A program made the position numbers and the translations under genes. Positions 7,542-15,958 of a DNA stretch of 40,721 nt are shown one piece after another. The first letter of the stretch is position 1; the number at the start of each line of letters is the position of its first letter. Below the pieces are notes generated by a model. The model ran no database searches and was not told the origin of the DNA. It saw only the letters and a program-made list of their open reading frames with translations. Origin of the DNA: DASXVX01 sp036504075 (GTDB taxonomy: Bacteria > Bacillota > Sulfobacillia > Symbiobacteriales > Symbiobacteriaceae); assembly GCA_036504075.1 (NCBI GenBank), contig DASXVX010000030.1:1-40721 (forward strand), given 5' to 3'.

Positions 7542-7769
7542 GTGGGTCTGGTTATAAGCCTTGAGTCGCGGCGTATCTCAAACGACGTCCGCAGGGCTAC
7601 CGCAGCCCAGGACCAATTGCCTCTTCTACTTTCGAGGTTACTGGAAGCCGGGGCAACCGATTTCGCCAGAGTGGCCCTGGACGCATGGGGACGACGAGAA
7701 CTGGAACCCGACGAACTGGTTGAACTATGCACCACATATGCGGCCGTAGCGGGCTTCGAAACCGTATAG
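7542..7769 (+). CDS. Small hypothetical protein
   Basis: I do not recognise this 75-residue protein. It is predicted soluble and helical, with acidic C-terminal half (LLEAGATDFARVALDAWGRRELEPDELVELCTTYAAVAG) and no signal peptide or clear motif. The GTG at 7542 has GCGAGG at proper spacing; an in-frame GTG three codons earlier overlaps that ribosome site. The case that it is real rests on layout: a near-consensus promoter upstream (7467-7495), a good ribosome site, and a 12-bp terminator 18 bases after the stop. It forms a complete monocistronic unit between lepB and the PTS operon. Confidence 0.7.
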   Translation: MGLVISLESRRISNDVRRATAAQDQLPLLLSRLLEAGATDFARVALDAWGRRELEPDELVELCTTYAAVAGFETV

Positions 7770-7787
7770 TAGGTGACTCAAAGCAAC

Positions 7788-7817
7788 GAACCGCCGGGTG
7801 TATGTACCCGGCGGTTC
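7788..7817. terminator. Bidirectional terminator
   Basis: GAACCGCCGGGT (7788-7799) pairs perfectly with ACCCGGCGGTTC (7806-7817) around a 6-base loop. It sits between the small plus-strand gene and the converging end of the PTS operon (stop at 7832). The T-run is short on both sides. Confidence 0.7.
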
Positions 7818-7831
7818 TTGCGTGTTCTCCG

Positions 7832-9763
7832 TCAGGATTTCAACACAAGTTTGAGCAGCGGCGCGCCAGCTGTTACCGCACCGGGAGCAAGGACTGTCAG
7901 AGTGGCGATGCGCTCGGAGTTCGTGACCACGACCGGTGAAATCAGCGACTTGCCCCGCCGGATGATGAGGTCGGGGTCAAACCGGCCGAGGGCTGTGCCG
8001 GGAGAGACGGCGGTGCCGTCGCACACCGCAATCTGGAACGGCTCGCCTCGTAGCTTCACGGTGTCAAGGCCGATGTGGATGAGGATCTCCAGCCCTTCGG
8101 GCGTGACCAGACCCAGGGCGTGGCCGCCCGGGAAGACGTGCAGGACCGTGCCCGCCACGGGGGAGAGCAGCACGCCGTCCGTCGCCTCGATGGCGATGCC
8201 GTCGCCGGCCATCCGCCCTGCGAAGACCGGGTCGGGAACCTGCTCAAGCGGAATTACCCGGCCGGTCAGCGGACTCAGAAGCGTGACTGTCCCGCCAACC
8301 GGAACAGCGGTCGGAACAGCGGTCGGAACCGCAGTCGAAGCTACGGTCGGAGCCTCTGCCTGAACTGCCGCACCGGTCCGGCTCAGGCTCATGGCCGCCC
8401 GGACTTTGGCGGCAATCTCCCCGGCGCGGACGCCCACCACCACCTGGACATCGCCGGTGCTGCCCCGGAGGACGCGCACGGCGCCCAACCGTGCGAGCCG
8501 GGCTTCGTCCAGGTTGGCCGGGTCGTGCAGTTCCAGGCGGAGCCTGGTCATACAGGCCTCAAGACCTGTAATATTAGACGCCCCACCCAAAGCCTGCAGA
8601 TACGCCGCCCCTTCCTCCGTTGCCGCCGGTGCTCCGGCAGCCTCGACTTCCGGTTCCGTCTCGGGCACCTGTCCGAGAATCGGCGGACGCTGCCAACGAA
8701 TAACCGCCCGGAAAGTTACATAGTACAGCGCAATCCAGGCGAGGCCAAGGGGCAGAATTAGCCAGCCATTTTGCTGAAGGTGCCAGTTAATGAGAATCAT
8801 GGGTAGCGCATAGCCACCCAGATGAATGTTCAAAACGTAAGCGAGCAGGGAGGCCAACCCGGAATACAGCACGTGCAGCACCAGCAGCACGGGAGAGGCG
8901 AATATGTAGGCGAATTCCACGGGTTCGGTGACGCCGAGGCAGGCGGCCGTCAGCGCCGCGGTGGTCATGAGGCCGGCCACCTTGCGGCGCTGCTCGGGCC
9001 GGGCCTCATGCGTGATCGCCAGGGCGGCGCCGATGGGGCCGAAGCCCAACGTCAGGAAGAAGCCGCTGAGCAGCCGGCCCGCAGCGGGGTCGCCGCTCAT
9101 GAACCGGAGCGCCTCACCGGCCACCAGCTTGCCGGAGGCCGGGTCCACCCAGCCGCCCAGCTGGTTGTCGACCAACTGCATGAGAATGTGGTGCAGCCCG
9201 GTGGGGATCAATAGCCGCAGCACGCCGCCGTAGACGAAGGCCCCGGTGCCGCCGGACCGGTAAATCCAACTGCCCAGGGCCACGGTCCCCTCGTGGATGG
9301 GCGGCCAGAGGAAGCCGAAACCGTAGCCCAGCACGACGCCGGCCAGCGCTGCCACAATGGGACCCATCCGCTTGCCGCTGAAGAGCGCCAGGAACTCGGG
9401 CAGCACCACGTGCTTTACCCGGTTGTAGAGCCAGGTGCAGATGGCGCCGGCCACGACGCCGCCCAGTACGCCCAGGTTGATGGTGGCATCGCCGGAGACG
9501 GCTTCGGCCACCGAGACCATGACCGCGAAACCGGCCGCCACCGACAGCGCGCCCATAGCATCGCTGTCGGTGAAACCGATGCTGATCCCGATGCCGTAGA
9601 AGAGCGGAAGCCAGGATCGGATCAGCGCCAGGCCGCCGGCTTCGATCGGGCCGATGTTTAGCTGTGTGCCGAGCGCCAGGAGTACGGCGGCCAGCGGCAG
9701 GAAGGTGATCGGGACGATCAGGCTGGCGGCGACCTTCTGGAAAAACGCCTGTTTCGATCGCAC
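7832..9763 (-). CDS. PTS transporter EIICBA, glucose/N-acetylglucosamine family
   Basis: Imports and phosphorylates a sugar at the expense of phosphoenolpyruvate via HPr. The 643-residue protein has all three domains: EIIC (about 1-355, membrane helices, GVTEPVEFAYIF motif near 277-288), EIIB (about 383-455, phospho-Cys404 in LEACMTRLR) and EIIA (about 493-643, phospho-His563 in ILIHIGLDTVKL, with the assisting His548 in GGHALG). The B-A linker is a short repeat (TAVPTAVPTAVPV). The family includes GlcNAc and glucose transporters. It is last in an operon with a ChbG-type deacetylase and a GH4 glycosidase, so the substrate may be a GlcNAc-containing or other disaccharide. Start ATG at 9763 is preceded by AGGAGGGA. 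Confidence 0.93.
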   Translation of the reverse strand: MRSKQAFFQKVAASLIVPITFLPLAAVLLALGTQLNIGPIEAGGLALIRSWLPLFYGIGISIGFTDSDAMGALSVAAGFAVMVSVAEAVSGDATINLGVLGGVVAGAICTWLYNRVKHVVLPEFLALFSGKRMGPIVAALAGVVLGYGFGFLWPPIHEGTVALGSWIYRSGGTGAFVYGGVLRLLIPTGLHHILMQLVDNQLGGWVDPASGKLVAGEALRFMSGDPAAGRLLSGFFLTLGFGPIGAALAITHEARPEQRRKVAGLMTTAALTAACLGVTEPVEFAYIFASPVLLVLHVLYSGLASLLAYVLNIHLGGYALPMILINWHLQQNGWLILPLGLAWIALYYVTFRAVIRWQRPPILGQVPETEPEVEAAGAPAATEEGAAYLQALGGASNITGLEACMTRLRLELHDPANLDEARLARLGAVRVLRGSTGDVQVVVGVRAGEIAAKVRAAMSLSRTGAAVQAEAPTVASTAVPTAVPTAVPVGGTVTLLSPLTGRVIPLEQVPDPVFAGRMAGDGIAIEATDGVLLSPVAGTVLHVFPGGHALGLVTPEGLEILIHIGLDTVKLRGEPFQIAVCDGTAVSPGTALGRFDPDLIIRRGKSLISPVVVTNSERIATLTVLAPGAVTAGAPLLKLVLKS

Positions 9764-9779
9764 GCGTGCGGTCCCTCCT

Positions 9780-10598
9780 TTACCCCAGGTGGCTGAACGA
9801 CACCTGCCGGATGCCCAGGGCGGCGATTTTCGCTTTCGCTTCCGGCGACGTCAGGGCGGCCAGTTCAACCTCCCGGTGCTCCCGCATGCTGGACAGGGAG
9901 CGCAGCCGGTCATCCACCTCGCCGGGGTGGCTGATCAGCTCGGTCACGCCGTCGGTCACGAAATCCAGCTGCCGGAGCAGCCCCGTCAGGTCAAAATCAC
10001 CGGCCAGGGTGGCGTCCGGGTGGCGGAGGCCGCTGCCGGCCACGATCGCCGCGGCCTTGCGCAGATAGCGGTTCAAGAGCAGCCCCACCGGGTTGGCGTG
10101 CGAGAACGTGCCCGGGGGCACCATGTCGGGATAGATGTGCCGGACCGCCGGTATACCGTATTCCCGGGCCAGGTCCACCATCACCGCGGCGAAACCGGGG
10201 AATCCCTGAAGATACCGGTGCGTGTCCAGGTGGGTTGGCGTCCGGCCCAGAAGGGCGATGCCCCGCTCCACCTGTGCGGCCCATTCCCGCTTGGCTTCGG
10301 CCATGTCGACCCTAAAGCGCAGGTGGAGAATCGCCTTGGAGAACTGACCTTCACCGGTTACCAGCGACGCCACCTGCTCCTTGGGCAGCACGGGGTTGCC
10401 GGCAGTCAGGTTGAGATGAATCCCCACGCCCAGTTCCGGCGCCTCCTTCAGCATGGGCGCCAGTTCGGACGCCCAGGGGAAGTTGACCATGAAGCTGGTG
10501 GACGTAAGAATTCCCTCGCGATGGGCCTTGATGATCCCGCGGCTGACCGCCTCAGAAAGGCCGAAGTCATCGGCATTGATGATCAAGTACCGGGGCAC
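9780..10598 (-). CDS. ChbG/YdjC-family carbohydrate deacetylase
   Basis: The family removes an acetyl group from phosphorylated chitooligosaccharides such as chitobiose-6-phosphate (E. coli ChbG). The 272-residue length fits. The metal-binding start IINADDFGLSEAVSRG (residues 6-21) is intact, as are GVGIHLNLTAGNPVLP and the histidine motif THLDTHRYLQGFPG, where the second family histidine cluster is slightly different from the usual LDSHHH form. The C-terminal half has the usual ELISHPGEVD motif. It lies 13 bases downstream of the GH4 gene and 16 bases upstream of the PTS gene, so the three are one operon. This supports an acetylated disaccharide as substrate. Confidence 0.88.
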   Translation of the reverse strand: MPRYLIINADDFGLSEAVSRGIIKAHREGILTSTSFMVNFPWASELAPMLKEAPELGVGIHLNLTAGNPVLPKEQVASLVTGEGQFSKAILHLRFRVDMAEAKREWAAQVERGIALLGRTPTHLDTHRYLQGFPGFAAVMVDLAREYGIPAVRHIYPDMVPPGTFSHANPVGLLLNRYLRKAAAIVAGSGLRHPDATLAGDFDLTGLLRQLDFVTDGVTELISHPGEVDDRLRSLSSMREHREVELAALTSPEAKAKIAALGIRQVSFSHLG

Positions 10599-10611
10599 CG
10601 TTCCCCCCTCC

Positions 10612-11901
10612 TCAGCTTCGGAACTGCGGCAAGTATGGCCTGTGGGCTTTCATCAATTCCGCCACGATCACTTCTGCCACCTGGCGCCTCGGCACCAGGG
10701 GATTGGCGGCTGCCGCCTCCACCGCAAGTCCGGCGTCGCCCGTGATCGATGCCGTCACGTTCAGGGTCTCGGACGTTTTGATCTGCTGGATTAACGGCGC
10801 AACCGCCTCGGCGATGGGCGGCTGGGGAATGGGTTCCCAGCCCTTGCCGTCCACCCAGGCCGGGAACTGGGCTGACCCGTCCGCCGGCAAGTTCGGGATG
10901 GTCCCGCCGTTCTTCTGCTGAATGACGAACCGGGTCCGCCGGTCCGCAGCCATGGCGGCAATGACCTGGGCGGCAAGGTCGGCGTGAGACTGGTGGCCTC
11001 GGTGCTCGGTAAGCACCGGTCGGTCGGCAGCGGCAACCTTGGCGTAATGGGCGTACAGGGCTGGCAGCCGCTCCATCAGCAATTCGGCCCGGGTCTGCCG
11101 GCCCGCCTTCAGCTTGGCGAGCATCCGGTCTTTATAGTAGTAGTAGCGCAGGTACGGATCGGGAACCATGCCGTACCGGTGGAACAGCCGGACGGTACCG
11201 GTCTCCTCGGTAAGCGGCAGGACGTTCGCCACCGGCCCCAGCACGCTCACCCACCGCTTGAGGCGGTCGATGATCTCCTGGTCATCCAACTGCACCTGCG
11301 GCGACCAGCCGCCGTGGTTGATGCCGGCGTAGCAGAGGCCGATGCGGTGGAAATCAACCCGGAGCAACTTGCCGATGGCCCACTGCACGCCTGTGGGCAT
11401 GTCACAGAGGCCGATAAACCGGGCGTCCGGAAACTGCCGGAAGACGGCCTCGGTCACCATGCCCGCTGGGTTGGCATAGTTGATGATCCAGGCTTCCGGG
11501 GCCAGGCGCCGGACCTCGGCCACGATGTCCAGCATGAGCGGAATGGTGCGCCAGGCAAACGCGAGGCCGCCGGGTCCCAGGGTCTCCTGCCCGATGACGC
11601 CGTACTTGAGCGGAATCCGCTCGTCCAGCGCCCGGGCTTTGAAGCCACCCGCCCGGGGCTGGGTCAGAATGAACCGGGCACCGGTAATGGCTTTGGCCCG
11701 TTCGGTGGTCGCGGTGACGGTCAGGTCGGCCCCGACAGCCCGCACCATGCCCCGTGCCAGCTTTGCGATCACATCGAGGTTGGGCGCGTCAATGTCGTGC
11801 AGCGCCAGTTCCCAGCCGGCGAACACCTGCCGCTCCTTCAGCAGCCCGTCGATGATGTCCGGCGTGTAGGCGCTCGCCCCGCCGATGATCACCAGCTTCA
11901 T
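10612..11901 (-). CDS. GH4 family NAD/metal-dependent 6-phosphoglycosidase
   Basis: Family 4 enzymes hydrolyse mostly 6-phosphorylated disaccharides through an NAD-dependent redox mechanism with a divalent metal. This 429-residue protein has the NAD-binding start VIIGGASAYTPDIIDGL (4-20), the NYANPAGM motif near 141-148, the metal-ligand Cys166 in GLCDMPTG and His196 in GINHGGW. In this family CDMP is associated with phospho-alpha-glucosidases and CNVP with phospho-beta-glucosidases, so the motif points to alpha while the ChbG neighbour points to a beta-linked chitobiose. Specificity is left open. The ATG at 11901 overlaps the end of the PHP gene (ATGA) and has GGGAAGGA upstream; an in-frame start at 12015 lies inside the PHP gene. 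Confidence 0.9.
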   Translation of the reverse strand: MKLVIIGGASAYTPDIIDGLLKERQVFAGWELALHDIDAPNLDVIAKLARGMVRAVGADLTVTATTERAKAITGARFILTQPRAGGFKARALDERIPLKYGVIGQETLGPGGLAFAWRTIPLMLDIVAEVRRLAPEAWIINYANPAGMVTEAVFRQFPDARFIGLCDMPTGVQWAIGKLLRVDFHRIGLCYAGINHGGWSPQVQLDDQEIIDRLKRWVSVLGPVANVLPLTEETGTVRLFHRYGMVPDPYLRYYYYKDRMLAKLKAGRQTRAELLMERLPALYAHYAKVAAADRPVLTEHRGHQSHADLAAQVIAAMAADRRTRFVIQQKNGGTIPNLPADGSAQFPAWVDGKGWEPIPQPPIAEAVAPLIQQIKTSETLNVTASITGDAGLAVEAAAANPLVPRRQVAEVIVAELMKAHRPYLPQFRS

Positions 11902-12986
11902 TGTACCTGTCCTTCCCGTAAATAGATCGGATTGGAGAAGATCCACCCACGGCCGTTCAGCCACGCCTCCACCCGGTAGACGCCCGGTCCCTGGTCCGTG
12001 ACCTGCAGGTCGCAATCAAGCGTTTGGGCGATCGGTTGTCCGTCCTTGAGAATCCGCAGGCGGGGGGCGCCGCCGTATCCACGTGGCGTGCGGGTCGAAA
12101 AGTGCACCCCGCCGGCGCCGGCCACCTGGATTTCCTGACCCATGAACGCCCACTCGCCCCGGGTCCGGGCCAGGAACGTAAAGCCCGCGGGGTCGCCCTC
12201 CTCGTGGTTGGCCAGGAAGCAGCGACCCTGGCGCAAGGCGTCCATCACCAGGCGCCGGTCTTCACTCATTCTGTGGCTGAAGGGCTCCGCCAGCAAGAGG
12301 TGTGTTCGGATGGTGCGAAACGACTTGAGGTAGGGGTGAATGACGAATTCCCGGCCCATGACCCGGCGCTTGACGCCGTGGGCGTCCACGCCGCCGATGC
12401 CCGCCACCCGCCGGGTCCGGCCCAGTTCATCCCACCTGTCCAGGGTCCGGGGGTCGGGGGCGTGGGTCGCCCGCTTCCAGTCGGCGATGGCGCGCACCGT
12501 CGCGGGGACGGTCTGGCAGTGGCCGATCCACTCGGAGAAGTAGTTCCAGACCTCCATCCCGGTGATGGACGGGTCATGGACGACGGACCAGTCTTCCCAT
12601 GAATAGCTATTCTGCCCCAAGACCGGGCTGCCGTGCTCGAAGGGATGCGCCATGAAGCCAATGCCCCCCTGCGCCGCTACCGCGGCGACATACTCCGCCG
12701 GCGGCAGGTGCGGGCTGATGGCCTGCGTGATGCCCAGGGCCAGGTAATGGTTGTTGCGGGGGGTGATTTCGCAGCCCATGAGCAGCAGCGTGTTCTGATG
12801 CCACTGCTCCCCGATTTCGTACAGGGGGGCCAGAGTGTCGTGGTCCGTCATGATCAGGTAGTCGAGGCCGGCGCGGTTGGCGGCGTCAGCAATGACCGGC
12901 ACCGACTCCGCTCCGTCAGAGTACGTGCTGTGGCAGTGAATGACGCCGGAGACTTCGTGCAGAGCAGGAGGGGTCAGACCTTTCAT
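11898..12986 (-). CDS. PHP-domain metallohydrolase (CehA/McbA-like)
   Basis: First gene of the sugar operon. The N-terminal PHP domain carries the metal motifs IHCHSTYSDG (near 17-26), MTDHDT (near 46-51), a glutamate in LMGCEITP, FMAHPFEHG and GGVDAHG. These are phosphoesterase or hydrolase ligands. After about residue 270 a separate beta-rich domain follows (GVHFSTRTPRGYG to GWIFSNPIYL), as in CehA/McbA-type proteins. There is no signal peptide, so it is cytosolic. The 362-residue length is normal. The substrate is unknown; the operon suggests a sugar phosphate or modified sugar. The ATG follows GGTGGAGA. Its stop overlaps the GH4 start by 4 bases, which couples their translation. Confidence 0.85.
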   Translation of the reverse strand: MKGLTPPALHEVSGVIHCHSTYSDGAESVPVIADAANRAGLDYLIMTDHDTLAPLYEIGEQWHQNTLLLMGCEITPRNNHYLALGITQAISPHLPPAEYVAAVAAQGGIGFMAHPFEHGSPVLGQNSYSWEDWSVVHDPSITGMEVWNYFSEWIGHCQTVPATVRAIADWKRATHAPDPRTLDRWDELGRTRRVAGIGGVDAHGVKRRVMGREFVIHPYLKSFRTIRTHLLLAEPFSHRMSEDRRLVMDALRQGRCFLANHEEGDPAGFTFLARTRGEWAFMGQEIQVAGAGGVHFSTRTPRGYGGAPRLRILKDGQPIAQTLDCDLQVTDQGPGVYRVEAWLNGRGWIFSNPIYLREGQVQ

Positions 12987-13118
12987 GGCTCTCCACCCAA
13001 CCTTTCTGATCCGGTTCTGCGGAACCTTCCTTAGTAGTTCACCTTTTCAGGCAACCTTTCCTCTCGAACGGCGAAACAGCCGCTCACCGTTCAGGTTTAT
13101 GCGCGGACGAAAAAAGAA

Positions 13119-13136
13119 GGAGAGCCATGGCTCTCC
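13119..13136 (-). terminator. Terminator of the lipoprotein gene
   Basis: An 18-base perfect palindrome, GGAGAGCC/GGCTCTCC with no more than two loop bases unpaired in the centre. On the minus strand it is followed by TTCTTTTTT. It begins 10 bases past the lipoprotein stop at 13146. Confidence 0.75.
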
Positions 13137-13145
13137 CTGCCTCTC

Positions 13146-13409
13146 CTACTCGCTGCCCTTGCTGCCGCCGCCGCCCTTGTCGCCACCGCCGCCCTTATCT
13201 TTATCGGTGTCCTTCTCTTTCTTATCGGTGTCCTTCTCTTTCTTATCAGTGTCCTTGTCTTTCTTATCAGTGTCCTTGTCTTTCTTCTCGGTCTTCTCCG
13301 GCGGCTGCTCGCCGCCACGTTTTTGCGGGCCGGTGCAGGCTGCGGCTCCGACCATGAAGCTGATGCAAAGTGCGGCCGCCGCCAGGCGAATTCCCAGGCG
13401 CTGAAACAC
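13146..13409 (-). CDS. Small lipoprotein with charged heptad-like repeats
   Basis: An 87-residue secreted lipoprotein of unknown role. The signal peptide MFQRLGIRLAAAALCISFMVG leads to a lipobox, GAAAC, with the acylated Cys near residue 25. The mature part is almost wholly low complexity: a PEKTEKK segment, then four 7-residue units of the form KDKDTDK or KEKDTDK, then a GGGGDKGGGGSKG tail. It would be an unfolded charged tether on the outer membrane face. The repeats come from four exact-length 21-bp DNA units (13201-13284). The gene has its own terminator and is divergent from the YhcN-like gene. Function cannot be inferred. Confidence 0.7.
   Translation of the reverse strand: MFQRLGIRLAAAALCISFMVGAAACTGPQKRGGEQPPEKTEKKDKDTDKKDKDTDKKEKDTDKKEKDTDKDKGGGGDKGGGGSKGSE
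13201..13284. repeat. Four 21-bp tandem repeats inside the lipoprotein gene
   Basis: Units begin at 13201, 13222, 13243 and 13264, each starting TTATC(A/G)GTGTCCTT. The 21-base period keeps frame and gives one 7-residue charged unit per copy, so copy number can change without breaking the gene. Units 1-2 and 3-4 form two sequence classes. Confidence 0.9.
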
Positions 13410-13468
13410 TTAGAGGTCCCCCTCTCAAATCTGTCCTGTGGTCGTTATCATGCCCCGACGACCCGGTC

Positions 13469-13499
13469 GCATACTGCGGCCAACCGGTGGCGAATGCTA
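13469..13499 (+). promoter_or_regulatory. Possible forespore sigma-G/F promoter
   Basis: GCATA (13469-13473) and AATGCTA (13493-13499) resemble the sigma-G -35 and -10 elements (one mismatch in CATNNTA). The 19-base spacer is one or two bases too long. It would start transcription near 13505, about 25 bases before the YhcN-like TTG start. Confidence 0.3.
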
Positions 13500-13530
13500 C
13501 AGCCCACAGGCATCATGAGGGGGCATCGCT

Positions 13531-14079
13531 TTGCACGCCAAGAAATCGATTCTGGGGATGCTGGCCGTGGCGCTCATCATCGCCGCATGTGGCTGCGCAC
13601 CTGGCGCCATGCGCCGCCCGGCGCCGGGACCGGGACCGGCTCCTTCGCCGGCCGCGCCAATGCCGGGCACCGGCGGCCAGGGGGCCGGCAACGGCGGTTC
13701 CACGAACACCGGGGACGGGCTCCGGCAGGAAGGCATGCTGGCTTACCCGTCGCCCCGAGCTGGCTCGTCATACGACGATACGTCCACCGGCGTCTCAACA
13801 ATTGCATCGGCCGTGCCCGGGGCGGGCCGGGCTTTCGCGGTGGTGCTCGGCAACGTCGCCCTGGTGGGCCTCAACACCGGTGACCGGGCCGTCCACCGGA
13901 AAGTCGCAGAACAGATTCATACATCGTTCCCGCACATCGCCGAAGTGCGGGTCAGCGCCGACCCGACGGTGGCCCGACGGCTGGACGAGATCGGCAGTCG
14001 CATCCGGACGCAGCGGACGATTCTGCCGTACCTGGGGGAACTGGCGGCGCTGTCGGGAACCATGACGCCCGCCAGGTGA
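13531..14079 (+). CDS. YhcN/YlaJ-family sporulation lipoprotein
   Basis: A 182-residue predicted lipoprotein. The signal segment KKSILGMLAVALIIAACG has a lipobox (IAAC, Cys near 20). A 60-residue Pro/Gly-rich linker follows, then a compact C-terminal domain: AFAVVLGNVALVGLNTG, VHRKVAEQIHTSFPHIAEVRVSADPTVARRLDEIG. That pattern matches the YhcN/YlaJ family found in spore membranes. It starts at TTG 13531 with GAGGGGG upstream. It lies about 100 bases before the gerA-type operon in the same direction, which fits a role in the spore inner membrane or germination. The exact function of the family is not firmly known. Confidence 0.8.
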   Translation: MHAKKSILGMLAVALIIAACGCAPGAMRRPAPGPGPAPSPAAPMPGTGGQGAGNGGSTNTGDGLRQEGMLAYPSPRAGSSYDDTSTGVSTIASAVPGAGRAFAVVLGNVALVGLNTGDRAVHRKVAEQIHTSFPHIAEVRVSADPTVARRLDEIGSRIRTQRTILPYLGELAALSGTMTPAR

Positions 14080-14185
14080 CGCTCCGGGGCACCTGTTTGC
14101 TGCCCGGCAGTTTGCGCCGGAAATCGTCGCAGCGCAGGTACCCGCTTCGCTTCCGCGTGGCCAACTGAGACCTGGAGGGAGAGCC

Positions 14186-15958
14186 GTGTCACTCTGGCAG
14201 TCGCTGATGCAGTTGCTGGACCCGGCGTCCGGGCGGGAAGACGAGCCTTTCAGCCTGGGCGATGACGATGGGGCGCCGGCGGCTGAACAGGAGGGAGCGT
14301 CCCGCCTGATGGCGGACGCCCAGCTGCGGGCCGAGGGGATCATGACCCACATCGACAACCTGCTGGAGGCGCAGGGCACCGGCAAGAAAGGGCTGGAACA
14401 GGCGGGCGACCTCTCCGTTTCCCTCAAGGAGAACACGGAGCGCATGAAGGCGACTTTCCGGATGCCGGAAAACATGGATCTGATCGTCCGGGAGATCACG
14501 GTGGCCACGCAGCCGCCGACGCCGGCGGCGGTCTTTTTCATGGAGGGTCTGGCAGATAAAACCAACCTCAACCGGGACATTCTGGGTCCGCTCATGCTGC
14601 TCTCGCACCTGGACCACCACCAGGACGGCGAGGGCGATGCCGGACCGACGACGTTCACGATCAGTACCGTGGTCAAACGGCTTTTGCCGGGGCACCAGGT
14701 CACCGAGAAGCATGACCTGGAGGCGATTACGGATTCGCTGTTGTCGGGCGACTCGGTGCTTTTTTTCGAGGGGTCCAGCACAGCACTGGCCGTGGAGACC
14801 AAAGGATTTCCGATGCGGTCCGTGGGCGAACCCAAAACCGAGAAAGTGATTCAGGGCCCCCACGACGCCTTTGTGGAGGCATTCCGCGTCAACGTCTCCC
14901 TGGTGCGCCGGCGCCTGAAGGACCCCCGGGTGATTACGAAAGTGCTGACCGTGGGCCAGATTAGCAAAACGTACGTGGCCGTCCTGTGGATTGACGGCAT
15001 CGCCACACCAAAACTGGTAGCTGAAGTGAAGCGGCGCATTGAGGCGGTAAACGTCGATATCGTGGGCGGGGCAGGAATCCTGGAGCAGTACATAGAGGAC
15101 AACCCCTCGTCGCTCCTGCCGGGGATGCTTACCACCGAGCGGCCGGACCGGGTGGCAGCCTATCTGTCCGAAGGGCATGTGGCGGTCTTTGTGGACAACA
15201 GCCCGCAGGCACTGATCTGCCCGATTACCTTCTGGTCCTTGCTGCAGACGGCGGAAGACTACTACCTGCGCTTCCCCTTCGGGTCGATTCTGCGATTTGT
15301 CCGGATGGCGGCGCTGCTGGTCGCCCTCCTGGTGCCGGCGCTTTACATCGCCGTGGTCAATTATCACCCGGAGATGATTCCGACAGAGCTGATGCTCTTT
15401 GTCGCCTCAACCCGGGAGAACGTGCCGCTGCCGGCGGTGGTGGAACTCGTTCTGATGGACCTGGCCTTCGAGCTGATCCGGGAGGCGGGGACCCGGATTC
15501 CGTCTGTAATCGGGTCGACGATCGGTCTGGTGGCCTCCCTGATTCTCGGGCAGGCGGCGGTTGAAGCGAAGATCGTGAGCCCGCTGCTGATCTTGATTGT
15601 GGCGCTGACCGGGCTGGCCTCGTTCGCCATTCCGAACTACATGACCAGCTTCGGCGTGCGGTCGCTCAGGTTCATGTTGGTGGGTGCGGCCACCGTGCTG
15701 GGGTTCTACGGGGTGGCGGCGGCGCTGTTTATCATGACGGTGCACCTCGCGGCCATGCAGTCGTTCGGCGTCCCGTTCCTCTCCCCGGTGGCACCGTCCC
15801 GGGGCGGCCTTTCCGACGTGCTGGGGCGGGGTCCGCTCTTCCGGATGGAGATGCGCCCGGGTTACACCCACCCGCTGGACCGGCGGCGGCAGGGTGAGAT
15901 CATCCGGACCTGGGACCCGAAGGCCGGGCCGGCGGCCGAAAAAGGAGGCAACTCATGA
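14186..15958 (+). CDS. Spore germination receptor A subunit (GerA/GerKA family)
   Basis: The A subunit of a nutrient germinant receptor in the spore inner membrane. The 590-residue protein has a long soluble N-terminal region (about 1-360) with the family stretches REITVATQPPTPAAVFFMEGLADK, LLSGDSVLFFEGSSTALAVETKGFP and DRVAAYLSEGHVAVFVDNSPQALICP. Membrane helices follow from about residue 372 to 540, with the conserved LPAVVELVLMDLAFELIREAG. The GTG at 14186 is preceded by GGAGGGAGA. Its stop overlaps the B-subunit ATG (ATGA). The germinant cannot be predicted from sequence. The first gene of a tight A-B-C unit. Confidence 0.95.
   Translation: MSLWQSLMQLLDPASGREDEPFSLGDDDGAPAAEQEGASRLMADAQLRAEGIMTHIDNLLEAQGTGKKGLEQAGDLSVSLKENTERMKATFRMPENMDLIVREITVATQPPTPAAVFFMEGLADKTNLNRDILGPLMLLSHLDHHQDGEGDAGPTTFTISTVVKRLLPGHQVTEKHDLEAITDSLLSGDSVLFFEGSSTALAVETKGFPMRSVGEPKTEKVIQGPHDAFVEAFRVNVSLVRRRLKDPRVITKVLTVGQISKTYVAVLWIDGIATPKLVAEVKRRIEAVNVDIVGGAGILEQYIEDNPSSLLPGMLTTERPDRVAAYLSEGHVAVFVDNSPQALICPITFWSLLQTAEDYYLRFPFGSILRFVRMAALLVALLVPALYIAVVNYHPEMIPTELMLFVASTRENVPLPAVVELVLMDLAFELIREAGTRIPSVIGSTIGLVASLILGQAAVEAKIVSPLLILIVALTGLASFAIPNYMTSFGVRSLRFMLVGAATVLGFYGVAAALFIMTVHLAAMQSFGVPFLSPVAPSRGGLSDVLGRGPLFRMEMRPGYTHPLDRRRQGEIIRTWDPKAGPAAEKGGNS

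Noticed and set aside
13323..13883. Plus-strand frames across the lipoprotein/YhcN gap
   Set aside because: They overlap two better-supported genes with lipobox signals and ribosome sites, and show no family features.
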